Origin: Archivesica marissinica
Taxonomy: Eukaryota; Mollusca; Bivalvia; Venerida; Vesicomyidae
Assembly (NCBI GenBank): GCA_014843695.1
Contig: CM026401.1
Span: 48,248,405-48,312,404 of the forward strand
DNA: 64,000 nt
Direction: 5' to 3'
In this document: in pieces, positions 30,905 to 57,720 of the stretch
Layout: every line of letters begins with the position of its first letter
Position numbering within the stretch: the first letter of the stretch is position 1
The notes under the pieces: model-generated
Told to the model about the DNA's origin: nothing
The model's database searches: none
The model's input: only the letters and a program-made list of their open reading frames with translations
Program-made: the position numbers and the translations under genes

Positions 30905-31518
30905 TACCATACATATTCGCCTATAAGACAAGTGTTTTACCACCAGATTATGGCCTCAAAGTGAGTGCATTTAAGTGAATGTTAAAATAAAATTCTAAAA
31001 CAAAATGTGTTAAATGCATCCGTAATTATGTTCGAGCACTCTTGATGCTGCAAATTTCTTCAACTTTCTAATGGTGATGTAAGTTTATTAAAAGCTGCCA
31101 CCGCATAAATGCACAACTTGCACTTAGTTCATACAAATTTATTTTGGCTTGATTGCCAAACAAGTTCTTACAACTTATATTAATCACTATCGAGACCTCA
31201 TTCCTGATGGAATCCATCGTCACGAGGGAGACAGAAGAGACAACGTGGAATTTAAATGCCTTGCGTAAGAGCACAATCGTAATGGCTCCAGCAGGGCTCG
31301 AACTCCGGATCTTTCGCACCTGAAGCGAACGCGCATCCACTGCGCTATCACGACTTCCGACTTGCACTTGCCAAACATGCAATTTACACATGGTCTTATG
31401 TCCATTTTATCAACCCGTCTTATATGCGAGTGCATGCCAAAACCCACATATTTTAGGACCAAAGTAGGGGGTGGGGGGTCATCTGATAGGCAAGAACGTG
31501 TTATAGGCGAGTATAAAC
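30905..31518 (+). mobile_element. MITE-T copy interrupted by SINE-C
   Basis: Begins TACCATACATATTCGCCTAT, with CCACCAGATTATGGCC at 30943 and TATCAACCCGTCTTATAT at 31409, and ends near TTATAGGCGAGTATA. A SINE-C copy with a 10 bp TSD is inserted in the middle. Confidence 0.75.
31126..31359 (-). mobile_element. SINE-C with a 10 bp TSD, inside MITE-T
   Basis: A full reverse copy flanked by ACTTGCACTT at 31116-31125 and 31360-31369. Clear evidence of target-primed insertion. Confidence 0.9.
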
Positions 31519-32094
31519 ATTATTCTAAAATTTCACAGACTGAGCTATTGTGCAAAAACAGCTATTTTGCACACGATACTAAGTATTGTCTAATGTATGT
31601 ATTATAAATAGAAATGACCGTATATATTCTGCAATGTTCACGCCTAAAATCAACAAGCTATTTTGGCGCGCAAAAAGAATGATTACTTGGGATCTTTATT
31701 TGTGTATCGTTAATTTAGCTTACCGCGAGGCTGATGTACGTAAATAGTATCTCACAGCGAGAGATTATGTACTAGTTGTCGGTTTCTTTTGATGAGGCGC
31801 CAATATGTCTGGCTGTTTCATTAAAGTTACGATTTTGATTGCGTAAGGTAACAGGTGGTCAGTGCCACGCTGTCTGACTGAAATGTATATAAATCCAAGT
31901 AAAATTAAAGAGAAATCAGAACACAAAAGGCTTTCCTTATGCAAGGATTGATTGTGTATCTCAAATAGAAAACAATTACTGTTTCTATGACACTATAGTC
32001 GAGATGTCTTCAGTATATTAATTTAATATACTTATAAAACGAACTATAAACTGAACTTAAGTGTTACGGACACATTGGGTAATGATGGATTAAG

Positions 32095-32220
32095 AAGCAC
32101 CGTATTGCTTGAATAGAATACATGATAGCTAATATAATAAGAGAACATTGGATATTAATGGAGTGAGAAGCACCGTATTGCTTGAATAGAATACGTGATA
32201 TCTAATATAATAAGATAAGA
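32095..32220. repeat. 72 bp duplication
   Basis: GAAGCACCGTATTGCTTGAA and TAGAATAC, then GATA(G/T)CTAATATAATAAGA, occurs twice. Confidence 0.8.
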
Positions 32221-32649
32221 GATACAAATTATCTCTAATATATAGCAGTAATAAATTGATACCAGAACAGTACTTTGAGATATTGAAGTTATTGAGAGAC
32301 GCGAGTGACTGATCAACGTAGACAGTCTAATTGAGATATCCTTGATTGTATATTGAAGATTAAAGATGTAATCCAATTATCGACAGGGCGGTGATCTAAT
32401 AAAGACACTAGAAATTAATGAGGCTTGAAGTGACTATGATATAGATAAGAGATCAGAGATTCACGAGATGTGAATAAACGAAATAGAAGAAAATAAAAAT
32501 AGACGATAGAGTAAAATAGATAGAAAAGAACTTTGTGTTACGTTATTATTGAACTGATAGAGAACTGAAATATACCCCTAGACAACCGACCAGAGAAAGA
32601 GCCATAAATAGACCAGACGTAGAGTAAGAGCAGACGAGGGGGGACACCA

Positions 32650-32651
<2 letters not shown>

Positions 32652-32690
<39 letters not shown>
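32652..32690. repeat. (TA)n microsatellite
   Basis: An uninterrupted TA run of about 19 copies. Confidence 0.97.
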
Positions 32691-32692
<2 letters not shown>

Positions 32693-32848
32693 ATAACATT
32701 GCCAGTATACAATCAAATACAGCCACCACATACTTTCTTATATGTACACACGTGTAATAACACCTGAAAGGATTGTGATAGGCTGAGAGATAATCCATCT
32801 AATTTGTGAATCAAGTTTTAATGTATGCATATTTCTATATGAATTGGT

Positions 32849-33117
32849 TATGTTATATGTTATATTTCGGGTTTTACGCCTGCATCAGCACCATTTCGGG
32901 CTATATCGCCGGTGGGCAGTTTACTTAACAACACCTTTCCTGGACAGGCTCCAGCGGTTAACCAGTACTTGGGTGCACCAACCTCCGTAAGAAACTGCCA
33001 ACTTTTTCATATAAATGAGATACGGCCTGAGCGGGGCTCGAACCCGTGGCCATCAGTGATGATAGGTTACAGTGGTATACAAGTCAGCGACCTTAACCAC
33101 TCGACCACGGAGGCGGA
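32849..33117 (-). mobile_element. SINE-D, full reverse copy with a 14 bp TSD
   Basis: Flanked by CTATATGAATTGGT at 32835-32848 and 33118-33131. Confidence 0.92.
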
Positions 33118-33229
33118 CTATATGAATTGGTACATAACTTTAATGTTAAGACACACTACACTTTAAAAGAAACGCAATTATAACGCTGATTAAAACTTAA
33201 ATTTAACGCTGCTTTACGTAGCACTTGAT

Positions 33230-34955
33230 GGTATGGCAATTTAGTGACGCCATGACAATGTAGTGACGCCATGACAATTTAGTGACGTCGTGACAAATTA
33301 ATAACATCATGACAATTTAGTGACGTCATGACACTTTATTGACATCATGACAATTTAGTGACGTCGTGACAATTTAGTGACGTCGTGACAATTTAGTGAT
33401 GTCGTGACAATTTAGTGATGTCATGACACTTTATTGACATCATAACAATTTAGTGACGCCATGACAATGTAGTGACGCCATGACAGTGTAGTGACATCAT
33501 GACAATTTAGTGACATCATGGCAATGTAGTGACGCCATGACAGTGTAGTGACATTATGACAATTTAGTGACACTATGACAATGTAGTGACGCCATGACAA
33601 TGTAGTGATATCATGACAATTTAGTGATGCCATGACAATTTAGTGACATCATGACAATGTAGTGACGCCATGACAGTGTAGTGACATCATGACAATTTAG
33701 TGACATCATGGCAATGTAGTGACATCATGACAATTTAGTGACATCATGACAATGTAGTGACGTCATGGCAATTTAGTGACGCCATGACAATGTAGTAACG
33801 TCATGACAATGTAGTGACGCCATGACAATTTAGTGACACCATGACAATGTAGTGACGCTATGACAATTTAGTGACATCATGACAATTTAGTGACATCATG
33901 ACAATTTAGTGACGCCATGACAATGTAGTGACGCTATGACAATTTAGTGACGCCATGACAATGTAGTGACGCTATGACAATTTAGTGACGCCACAACAAT
34001 GTAGTGATGCCACAATAATGTAGTGACGCCATGACAATGTAGTGACGTCATGACAATGTAGTGACGTCATGACAATGTAGTGACATCATAACAATTTAGT
34101 GACGTCATGACAATGTAGTGACGTCATGACAATGTAGTGACGCCATGACAATTTAGTGACATCATGACAATTTAGTGACGCCATGACAATTTAGTGACGC
34201 TATGACAATGTAGTGACGCCATGACAATGTAGTGACATCATGACAATGTAGTGACGTCATGGCAATTTAGTGACGCCATGACAATGTAGTAACGTCACGA
34301 CAATGTAGTGACGCCATGACAATTTAGTGACGCCATGACAATGTAGTGACATCATGACAATTTAGTGACATCATGACAATTTAGTGACGCTATGACAATG
34401 TAGTGACGCCATGACAATGTAGTGACATCATGACAATGTAGTGACGTCATGGCAATTTAGTGACGCCATGACAATGTAGTAACGTCACGACAATGTAGTG
34501 ACGCCATGACAATTTAGTGACGCCATGACAATGTAGTGACATCATGACAATTTAGTGACATCATGACAATTTAGTGACGCTATGACAATGTAGTGACGCC
34601 ATGACAATGTAGTGACATCATGACAATGTAGTGACGTCATGGCAATTTAGTGACGCCATGACAATGTAGTAACGTCACGACAATGTAGTGACGCCATGAC
34701 AATTTAGTGACGCCATGACAATGTAGTGACATCATGACAATTTAGTGACATCATGACAATTTAGTGACGTCATGACAATGTAGTGATGTCATGACAATGT
34801 AGTGACATCATGACAATTTAGTGACGTCGTGACAATTTAGTGACGTCGTGACAATGTAGTGACGCCATGACAATGTAGTGACATCATGACAATTTAGTGA
34901 CGTCATGACAATGTAGTGACGCCATGACAATGTAGTGACGTCATGACAATTTGTG
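33230..34955. repeat. 19 bp minisatellite with CRE-like cores
   Basis: About 90 units of consensus TGACGTCATGACAATTTAG, with variants at the CG (GCC, ATC, GCT) and T/G at the tail. Many units contain the perfect palindrome TGACGTCA, the consensus CREB/ATF site. From about 34240 a ten-unit (190 bp) higher-order repeat occurs three times, shown by GGCAATTTAG at 34261, 34451 and 34641. Confidence 0.95.
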
Positions 34956-35014
34956 CTGACACTCGTCTTGCAATAAATACTGTTTAAACCAAACACTTAT
35001 ATCCCTACAGTTAT

Positions 35015-35150
35015 CGAGCAGGGTATCCCGGAAATTGCCGTGACGGGTATCCCAGAAATTGCCGTGCATCCCGAAAATTGTCGAGCAGGGTATCCCGGAA
35101 ATTGTTGATCAGTGTATCCTGGAAATTGCAGATCAGGGTATCCCGGAAAA
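35015..35150. repeat. Short imperfect repeat in the deaminase 3'UTR region
   Basis: Five or six imperfect units of about 27 bp around GGGTATCCCGGAAATTG, starting about 10 bases past the stop codon of the cytidine deaminase on the minus strand. It would therefore lie in the 3'UTR. Confidence 0.7.
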
Positions 35151-35159
35151 TCACGATTA

Positions 35160-50228
<15,069 letters not shown>

Positions 50229-50399
50229 CTAAAACAATAAAATTGAAAACAAAAATTAGCGGCTTCAATCAAAATACGCAATTCTAAACAATTTATTTGA
50301 ATACACAATTCTAAACAATTTATTTGTTTGTTGGGCTTAAATCTATTAAAGCTCAAACATTTTTATTATTACATGTATTATTTATTGTGCATCAACGCA

Positions 50400-50684
<285 letters not shown>

Positions 50685-51245
50685 AAATACAATTGATTTA
50701 CTGCCGGTATCCCCCATTAAAGTTGTATACACAGCACCACACTTGCTATGCTGTGTTTAGGCCTACAACTGGAATGGGGATGGGTGTCTAATGTCTGTCG
50801 AACATTTTACAAAAATTAAGCATTCTAATAAAGCAAAATGGCCAATATGCTAATTGACCATTTACGACGTTTCTGCGACACTATCCTATTGCTGTGCCGT
50901 CAACGAAGCCCTTGCGAGATGTGCTCTGAAATCGGGACACATTCGTCGGTAGAAAAAGTTCACACTCTAGTACACGTGGTATTTATCTAATTTCGTGTTT
51001 TATTGAAGTGTAAAATCATCTAGAATGGTCTCTATCTACATACAACAATTTAAGTAAATAAATATATCCTTTGCCATTATACGCGCAGTCCCATTTTGGA
51101 AACGAGTGCATGTCTTTATCTACTATATGTACACACACTGAACGTATCTAAAGTTATCATTAATAGATAGGCATTGCATTATCTGGAAGTATCCCTTACT
51201 TCGATGTGTAGATAAAACAGTCTAGCCATGTTAAATCTTGTTCTA

Positions 51246-51439
51246 CAGACGGATATGTGGTAACACACTGGACTGGTAATCCAGGGATCGCAGGTTCGAT
51301 CCCCCGTCTGTCCCTAATAAAATTAACAGTCTTTCAGATGGGACGTTAAATCGAGGTCTCGTGTCGGTGCTTTACACCGTGTACGTAAAAGAACCAGCGG
51401 AGACTCTGAAATGGGTCTCTCTGCATCATTGCACTATCC
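51246..51439 (+). mobile_element. SINE-A, plus arm of an inverted pair
   Basis: ACAGACGGATATGTGGTAAC to ATTGCACTATCCTC, then an abrupt switch to the reverse strand of the same family. Confidence 0.85.
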
Positions 51440-51613
51440 TCGCTACCGGTTGCCCATATGAGCGACGCCTCTTGAAGAGATTAGTCATTTTAGATTTTTG
51501 GAGGATAGTGCATGATACAGACAGAGACAGTCTCCTCTGGTTCTTTTACGTGCACGGTGTAAAGCACCGACACGAGACCTCGGTTTAAAGTCCCACCTGA
51601 AAGACTGTTAATA
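51440..51613 (-). mobile_element. SINE-A, minus arm of an inverted pair
   Basis: GCTACCGGTTGCCCATATGA to GAAAGACTGTTAAT in reverse orientation, joined directly to the plus arm. Head missing. Confidence 0.85.
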
Positions 51614-51778
51614 GGTAGTTTCTGTTAGTGGCATCTGATGGCGTCAATTGACTACCCATTAACCAATCTTACGCAAGTCTGATAACATTCATGCGTGTTT
51701 AGTTGACAGGTCCGCTAGAGGGACATTATACGACTAGGAGTTGAGTTCATGAGTGCATTGTATCATATGTGAAGTTAT

Positions 51779-52076
51779 GTGTGTTTGTGTTTTACGTTTA
51801 TTTATCGTCGCTACCGGTTGCCCATATGAGCGACGCCTCCTGAAGATATTAGTCATTTTAGATGTTTGGAGGATAGTGCATGATACAGACAGAGATCCAT
51901 TCCAGAGTCTCCTCTGGTTCTTTTACGTGCACGGTGTAAAGCACCGACACGAGACATCGGTTTAACGTCCCACCTGAAAGACTGTTCATTTTATTAGGGT
52001 CAGACGGGGGATCGAACCTGCGATCCCTGGATTACCAGTCCAGCGTGTTACCACTGGGCTCATATCCGTCTGTAAA
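51779..52076 (-). mobile_element. SINE-A, full reverse copy
   Basis: Tail TGTTTTACGTTTATTTATCG to head inverse CATATCCGTCTG. Confidence 0.88.
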
Positions 52077-52484
52077 GTTTCTCACAAACAAAGTCCACTT
52101 TAAACAATTTGAATTATCCGCTGCCGGATTGGACATCACGACTTGAAACACTGCTCTGCATTAATACCAACATGCCACATGTGTATTACTGCGCTATCTG
52201 TGTTATGGTATACATGTATTAATACAGAAAGATGTACCTACATGTTCACCAATATCAATACAGTCAAACGTTTATTAAGCGACCACTTTCTCATTTCACG
52301 TTTGTTTTGCTAAAGAACACATTAACATATTTCATGAGTTCGTTCCTGCTTAGAGATCGCTCTTTGCAACTCTCCATGGTTGTCTCTTAATAGAAAATTG
52401 TATAGCAATAACATGCATTTGTTAGGCGTGTATTGGATTCTGAGAGAGCAGTACTATATATATTCATCGTGACTTAGCCACAAC
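52077..52484. other. Intergenic or deaminase 5' intron DNA
   Basis: A mariner-like end (CAGTCAAACGTTTATTAAGC at 52262) is the only recognisable item. The missing first deaminase exon could lie in 50.7-55.9 kb but was not recognised. Confidence 0.4.
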
Positions 52485-52713
52485 AGACGGATCTGTTGTC
52501 CAGTGGTAACACGCTGGACTGGTAATCCAGGGATCGCAGGTTCGATCCCCCGTCTCACCCTAATAAAATTAACAGTCTTTCAGGAGACTCTGGAATGGGT
52601 CTCTGTCTATATCATACACTATCCTCCAAAATCTAAAATGACTAATCTCTTCAGGAGGCGTCGCTCATATGGGCAACCGGTAGCGACGATAAATAAATGT
52701 AAAATACACACAA
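52485..52713 (+). mobile_element. SINE-A with internal deletion
   Basis: Full head; CAGTCTTTCAGG is joined directly to AGACTCTGGAATGGG, removing about 65-70 bp of the body; tail present. Confidence 0.85.
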
Positions 52714-52959
52714 GCCAACAGGACTGGGAAGAAAGTATGACATAGTCTTTGTTACTAGTAGTTTCCCGGTGATTTCCCGTTGACAAACATGTGAAAGTTA
52801 TGTTTTGTCCACAGCCGATAGGTGGCATCACATAGTGGCAGATAGGGCGGACACAAGATTGAATGCTTGTGCGAAACTCTGTACGAAACTATGTTAAGAT
52901 AACGGTGATATTGGAACTTGTTTTAACTGGGATTTTCCTCAAACGACTCAGGTATATCC

Positions 52960-53212
52960 CGGTCATTTTAGTTGGATTCTTATGGTTTTACTAGAGTTCC
53001 CAAATGTGTGATTTTATCCAAAACATGTTATTATATTGATACAAATTTTACAGAGTACCCATTTGATAGATATACCTATAATTATTGTTGACTAGTAATT
53101 TAATAAATATAAGATGAGAAAGTGGGTGACAATTTATAGCATGTTATGCAAAGGAAACAACGATAAAAACAGAGGAAACCACTTAAATGGACCTATTTAC
53201 TTTAGGGAGTAT
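52960..53212 (+). mobile_element. MITE-U body adjoining an array of its right end
   Basis: TTTTAGTTGGATTCTTATGG to GGAAACAACGATAAAAACAG matches the body of other MITE-U copies. The right end continues directly into the 44 bp array at 53213. Confidence 0.75.
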
Positions 53213-53725
53213 TCAGGGGCAGTAACTGGTGTGTCACATTGGATGGCGGTGAGTATTCAGGGGCAGTAACTGGTGTCTCCCATTGGATGGCGGTGAGTAT
53301 TCAGGGGCAGTAACTGGTATGTCACATTGGATGGCGGTGAGTATTCAGGGGCAGTAACTGGTGTGTCACATTGGATGGCGGTGAGTATTCTGGGGCAGTA
53401 ACTGATGTGTCACATTGGATGGCGGTGAGTATTCAGGGGCAGTAACTGATGTCTCTCATTGTATGGCGGTGAGTATTCAGGGGCAGTAACTGATGTCTCT
53501 CATTGGATGGCGGTGAGTATTCAGGGGCAGTAACTGATGTCTCTCATTGGATGGCGGTGAGTATTCAGGGGCAGTAACTGGTGTCTCTCATTGGATGGCG
53601 GTGAGTATTCAGGGGCAGTAACTGATGTCTCTCATTGGATGGCGGTGAGTATTCAGGGGCAGTAACTGATGTCTCTCATTGGATGGCGGTGAGTATTCAG
53701 GGGCAGTAACTGGTGCCTCTCTGTG
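53213..53725. repeat. 44 bp array of the MITE-U right end
   Basis: About 12 units of GAGTATTCAGGGGCAGTAAC followed by TGATGTCTCTCATTGGATGG and CGGT. The first 37 bp is the terminal segment of MITE-U (compare 43188-43223); GGATGGCGGT would be flanking DNA captured in the first duplication. Confidence 0.9.
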
Positions 53726-53937
53726 TAACATTAAAGGACGAGATTAAGCAGGACAGCAATTGACGACTGCAAGAACTGTATCTTGTATGAGCATACTGTA
53801 TCTGTACTTTCTCCATCATTACTACCCCGGGCTTACCATGTTTAGATTTGAAATATCTCTGACCGAGCATTCGCTACGATAAAAACCGAAGCTGGTCATC
53901 CCGATTCATTTCAGACCAAGCTTGCTTTCTATACGAC

Positions 53938-53995
53938 TTGTTGCCTGGGTTACAGTCTGTCGATTTTTCACCTTTTTTACTTCTGGCAAAATGAC
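53938..53995 (+). mobile_element. MITE-V fragment
   Basis: GTTGCCTGGGTTACAGTCTG and TCGATTTTTCACC, then ACTTCTGGCAAAATGA as at 35504. Confidence 0.6.
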
Positions 53996-54189
53996 GTTTA
54001 TCCGTATGTAGTTTATACAAGGACATTACCGTATAAAATAGCGGTACCATACCACCCAAACACTGCCTTACAAAACCACAGCTGTATCCTTGACTGACCT
54101 GGTTTCTCTCAATGTCAAACTATCAATAACCATTTATTGGGAATCTCTCTAACGCGTCACATTATTGGAACTCCCTCTATTAATAGCAT

Positions 54190-54537
54190 GTATGATATAG
54201 ACAGAGACCCATTCCAGAGTCTCCTCTGGTTCTTTTACGTGCACGGTGCAAAGCACCGACACGAGACCTCGGTTTAACGTCCCATCTGAAAGACTGTTAA
54301 TTTTATTAGGGTCAGACGGGGATAAATAGCGAAGATAAATAAACGTATATTAAAACACACAGTTTTATAATTACTAAATTATAAAATATTAGAACCTTTC
54401 CCATCATAAATTCATTAGTAGATATATATGACCATGAATATAAATTTATTTATGGTCAGACGGGGGATCGAACCAGTGATCCCTGGATTATCAGTCCAAT
54501 GTGTTAACCACTGGACTACATATCCTTCTGTAAGCAC
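54190..54537 (-). mobile_element. SINE-A, rearranged pieces
   Basis: Reverse body at 54190-54320, a plus-strand tail piece (GATAAATAAACGTATATTAA) at 54330, then a reverse head at 54453-54537 with AATCCA changed to TATCAG. At least two copies broken and rejoined. Confidence 0.75.
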
Positions 54538-54837
54538 ATTGTTTGAAGGGTGACATTTTATAAGTTTGCAAGTATCTGGGATATAATAATGGCCACTGTG
54601 TGATCCCAATGGAGCAATATTGACTAATCTGCGAAAACGTCGCCGTCTCATTTATCTTATTCTTTTCACGGAGCATCGATTGGGAAGTGTTCTTATTGCT
54701 TAAAATATTCATGAGCAGATATTCTGGGAATTGGGAAGAATAACTATAAATGTCGAGATGACAATTTCGGGACTATGCCTGTTCTTGCGCTATGGAAATG
54801 ATACGGTTACGAGGGTTACGAGGGGCATGGTTCTTAT

Positions 54838-55032
54838 TAGTTTTAGTTTATACACATTTATTTTAGCTCGATTGCGAAACAAGTTCTTTCACACTTATAT
54901 TAATCATTCTCGAGACGTCAATCCTGATTATAGTCCATCGCCACGACGGAGAGAGAAGAGGCAATGTGGAATTTAAATGCATTGCATAAGGGCACACTCG
55001 TAACGGCTCCAGCGGGGCTCGAACTCCGGGCT
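54838..55032 (-). mobile_element. SINE-C, reverse, head truncated
   Basis: AGTTTATACACATTTATTTT to CTCGAACTCCGGGC; the remaining head is absent. Confidence 0.85.
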
Positions 55033-55930
55033 TAATTTTATTATCTATTAATTAATATAATATGTCTACGTCATATTAAAGCGACATTATGTCGGATTAA
55101 ATGGTGTGTTTTTTTGGGTAAAAGGTACAACATATTTAAAAAATATAATGTCCAATGAATGCCTGTTCAAGAAAATCCAAATATTCGTACAGAAACGAGA
55201 ACAAATCAAATAAATATAGCATCGTCGTATACGCCAATTGTTTATCAACATGTGTAAGACATTCTTAATTTCTTAATGCGGCATACGTTGTGCAACAGCG
55301 GGTGTTACATACTATTGTGTTGCTTTTAGGCACCTGAACTGTCTCTACTGAAGAATGGTGTTCCGGTTATAAACACTGTATCAGTTTGTGTGTGTGTGTC
55401 CATCATCTCTTTCCCTTGCATTTCGTTTCGGCAAGTTATGATGATCGGTATACACTAATTAATAGCTGCATGGTTATGTCAGTTCTTATGACCATTATTG
55501 TACACTTGTACTACTTTGTATATATGTATGTTTATATGTGTCTATGTAAAACGTGTAATTGTATATTATGTATGTTCACTTGTGCTCTTCATGTATATGG
55601 AGGTAATAAAAGGATTACGTCTGTCCATTTCATTATAAAATGCATCTTGTATTTATCGTTTTTAGTACGCTTCACTGAAGTTTCCAGTATTTTATAATTG
55701 TGCAGTAACTGCATTGTGATAGCGCCATGCAGTATATAACCCTTAAAATACATGCAGTTCGCGTGCCACACGATTCTAACAATAAAACCGGAAGTTGCGC
55801 ATACGGTAAGATTGTGAGCAATGCATCTGTACAAGACTCTGAAATAATGGAGGTAATTTTAATTGTAGATTGTATTAGTTCAACCTTGGAACAGTCTGGG
55901 ACATACAAATAACTGGAGGGAAAAAAGATT
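55033..55930. other. Region downstream of the secreted cysteine-rich gene
   Basis: No convincing exon. GT-rich stretch near 55388. AATAATGGAG|GTAATT at 55843 looks like a start codon next to a donor on the plus strand but has no supporting exon. Confidence 0.35.
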
Positions 55931-55937
55931 TAATTCC

Positions 55938-55943
55938 TTTTAT
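55938..55943 (-). terminator. Polyadenylation signal of the cysteine-rich gene
   Basis: AATAAA on the minus strand (GCAATAAAAGG), about 37 bases downstream of the stop codon of the two-module secreted protein. Confidence 0.6.
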
Positions 55944-55979
55944 TGCGAGTAATACATTTGCGCATGCGTAGCATGGCTA

Positions 55980-56483
55980 TTACGGCGTCTTCCGTTTACA
56001 TTGATGATCAGCGTCACAGTAAAACTTCCTCTGGACGCAATCGCACGTCCCAGTCATCATCTTTCTCCTACCGCCTGGTTGGTTTGGGTCGCACGCATCC
56101 CCGAGCAAACCGCGCCGCCTACAGAATCCATCGAGACAGCAGTGCCTCCAAGCACAATCCTTATTCTGTTCACACGGCTTTGCTTCGCATTTACCAATAT
56201 CTTCATCGTCGCCATCTTTAACAGTATGGGTACACGCCATATCCTTGCCGCACGGACAGAAGTCGTCGAGAACGACAGCTCTATTAAGACGGAATGATTG
56301 TTGACTGACGCGGCATTTGGTGTTAGTTTCGGCCCATGGAACACAGAATCTTTCATCGCCAGTGTTGAGACAGCATTCTTTCCGGTGACATTCGCCCGTC
56401 TTCGTACAGTTACGATGCCCCTCAACAGACCAAGAGCCGAGGTATACTACCAAGACGCACACAATCGTGCGAAAACTGACCAT
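55980..56483 (-). CDS. Secreted protein with two 10-cysteine colipase/prokineticin/Dickkopf-type modules
   Basis: 167 residues, single coding exon. An N-terminal signal peptide (MVSFRTIVCVLVVYLGSWS, cleavage expected near VEG) is followed by two modules with ten cysteines each. Both begin C-x5-C-x4-CC and later have a C-x-C pair (CPC; CDC). The first has ERFCVPWAETNTKC; the second has WRHCCLDGFCRRRGLLGDAC. This cysteine framework is that of prokineticins, the astakine group, colipase and the Dickkopf C-terminal domain, so a secreted extracellular ligand or modulator is the likely role; the exact group is not decided. A splice acceptor (TTTTTAG at 56495-56501) lies 11 bases before the ATG, suggesting a 5'UTR intron. 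Confidence 0.8.
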   Translation of the reverse strand: MVSFRTIVCVLVVYLGSWSVEGHRNCTKTGECHRKECCLNTGDERFCVPWAETNTKCRVSQQSFRLNRAVVLDDFCPCGKDMACTHTVKDGDDEDIGKCEAKPCEQNKDCAWRHCCLDGFCRRRGLLGDACDPNQPGGRRKMMTGTCDCVQRKFYCDADHQCKRKTP

Positions 56484-56609
56484 CTTTCACAGTCCTAAAA
56501 ATATAAAAATAAATATAAAACTGTATCATTTATACAACATTATACAATGTAAATACATGTACAAGCGTTTAAATATAAAGGTTGGAGAACAGTAAACACC
56601 TAACATTGA

Positions 56610-56742
56610 TCCTAACGCAACATCTGGTTAGAAAACAACAGTAAACACAAAGGATTCCAACTAAAATTACCAATATTAATTTCGAGATAAATCGGACTTT
56701 ATCTGTCAAGGGAGGTAATAGAAAAACAAGTAATGTCTCTCA
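56610..56742 (-). mobile_element. MITE-U, left half, reverse
   Basis: AACATCTGGTTAGAAAACAA to AATGTCTCTCATT. Half of the element only, upstream of the secreted cysteine-rich gene. Confidence 0.65.
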
Positions 56743-56839
56743 TTGTAAACCCACTTCACTTAAATAAAGCTGGTTTTGTCACCTTGTATTATCACTAGCA
56801 ATAGTTGTGTATGCCATATCTACTGCTCGCCGTGTATTA

Positions 56840-57720
56840 TGACGAAACCCCTACTCACGTAGGATACTAGCATACCAGATGCTCACCGTGTATTATGACG
56901 AAACCCCTGCTCACGTAGGATACTAGTATACCAGATGCTCGCCGTGTATTATGACGAAACCCCTGCTCACGTATGATACTAGCATACCAGATGCTCGCCG
57001 TGTATTATGACGAAACCCCTACTCACGTAGGATACTAGCATACCAGATGCTCGCCGTGTATTATGACGAAACCCCTGCTCACGTAGGATACTAGCATACC
57101 AGATGCTCGCCGTGTATTATGACGAAACACCTACTCACGTAGGATACTAGCATACGAGCTGCTCGCCGTGTATTATGACGAAACCCCCACTCACTTAGGA
57201 TACTAGCATACCAGCTGCTCGCCGTGTATTATGACGAAAACCCCACTCACGTAGGATACTAGTATACCAGATGCTCGCCGTGTATTATGACGAAACACCC
57301 ACTCACGTAGATACTAGTATACCAGATGCTCCGCCGTGTATTATGGCGAAACCCCTACTCACGTATGATACTAGTATACCAGATGCTCGCCGTGTATTAT
57401 GACGAAACACCTACTCACGTAGGATACTAGTATACCAGATGCTCGCCGTGTATTATGACGAAACCACTGCTCACGTAGGATACTAGTATACCAGATGCTC
57501 GCCGTGTATTATGACGAAACCCCTGCTCACGTAGGATACTAGCATACCAGATGCTCGCCGTGTATTATGACGAAACACCCACTCACGTAGGATACTAGTA
57601 TACCAGATGCTCGCCGTGTATTATGACGAAACCCCTACTCACGTAGGATACTAGTATACCAGATGCTCGCCGGTATTATGACGAAAACCCTACTCACGTA
57701 TGATACTAGCATACCAGATG
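56840..57720. repeat. 56 bp satellite running into the assembly gap
   Basis: About 16 units of CAGATGCTCGCCGTGTATTA, TGACGAAACCCCTACTCACG and TAGGATACTAGTATAC. Confidence 0.95.

Larger units (their letters stand above)
31520..32848. other. Low-complexity, largely unannotated stretch
   Basis: Apart from the 72 bp duplication and the (TA)n run, I see no exon or element; AT-rich with many GATA-like steps. Confidence 0.5.

Noticed and set aside
33230..34955. CRISPR-like array
   Set aside because: 19 bp units are contiguous with no spacers; this is a eukaryotic minisatellite.
52503..52745. Recurring small protein starting MVTRWTGNPGIAGSIPRLT
   Set aside because: It is the translation of the SINE-A tRNA-like head and appears wherever that SINE occurs.
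53815..53850. Minus-strand ATG followed by GTAAGC at 53840, as a possible first deaminase exon
   Set aside because: It would end in phase 0, while deaminase exon 2 needs a phase 1 donor.
56001..56297. Plus-strand open frames of 92-122 codons over 55943-56425
   Set aside because: Shadows of the minus-strand cysteine-rich gene, which has a signal peptide and regular cysteine spacing.
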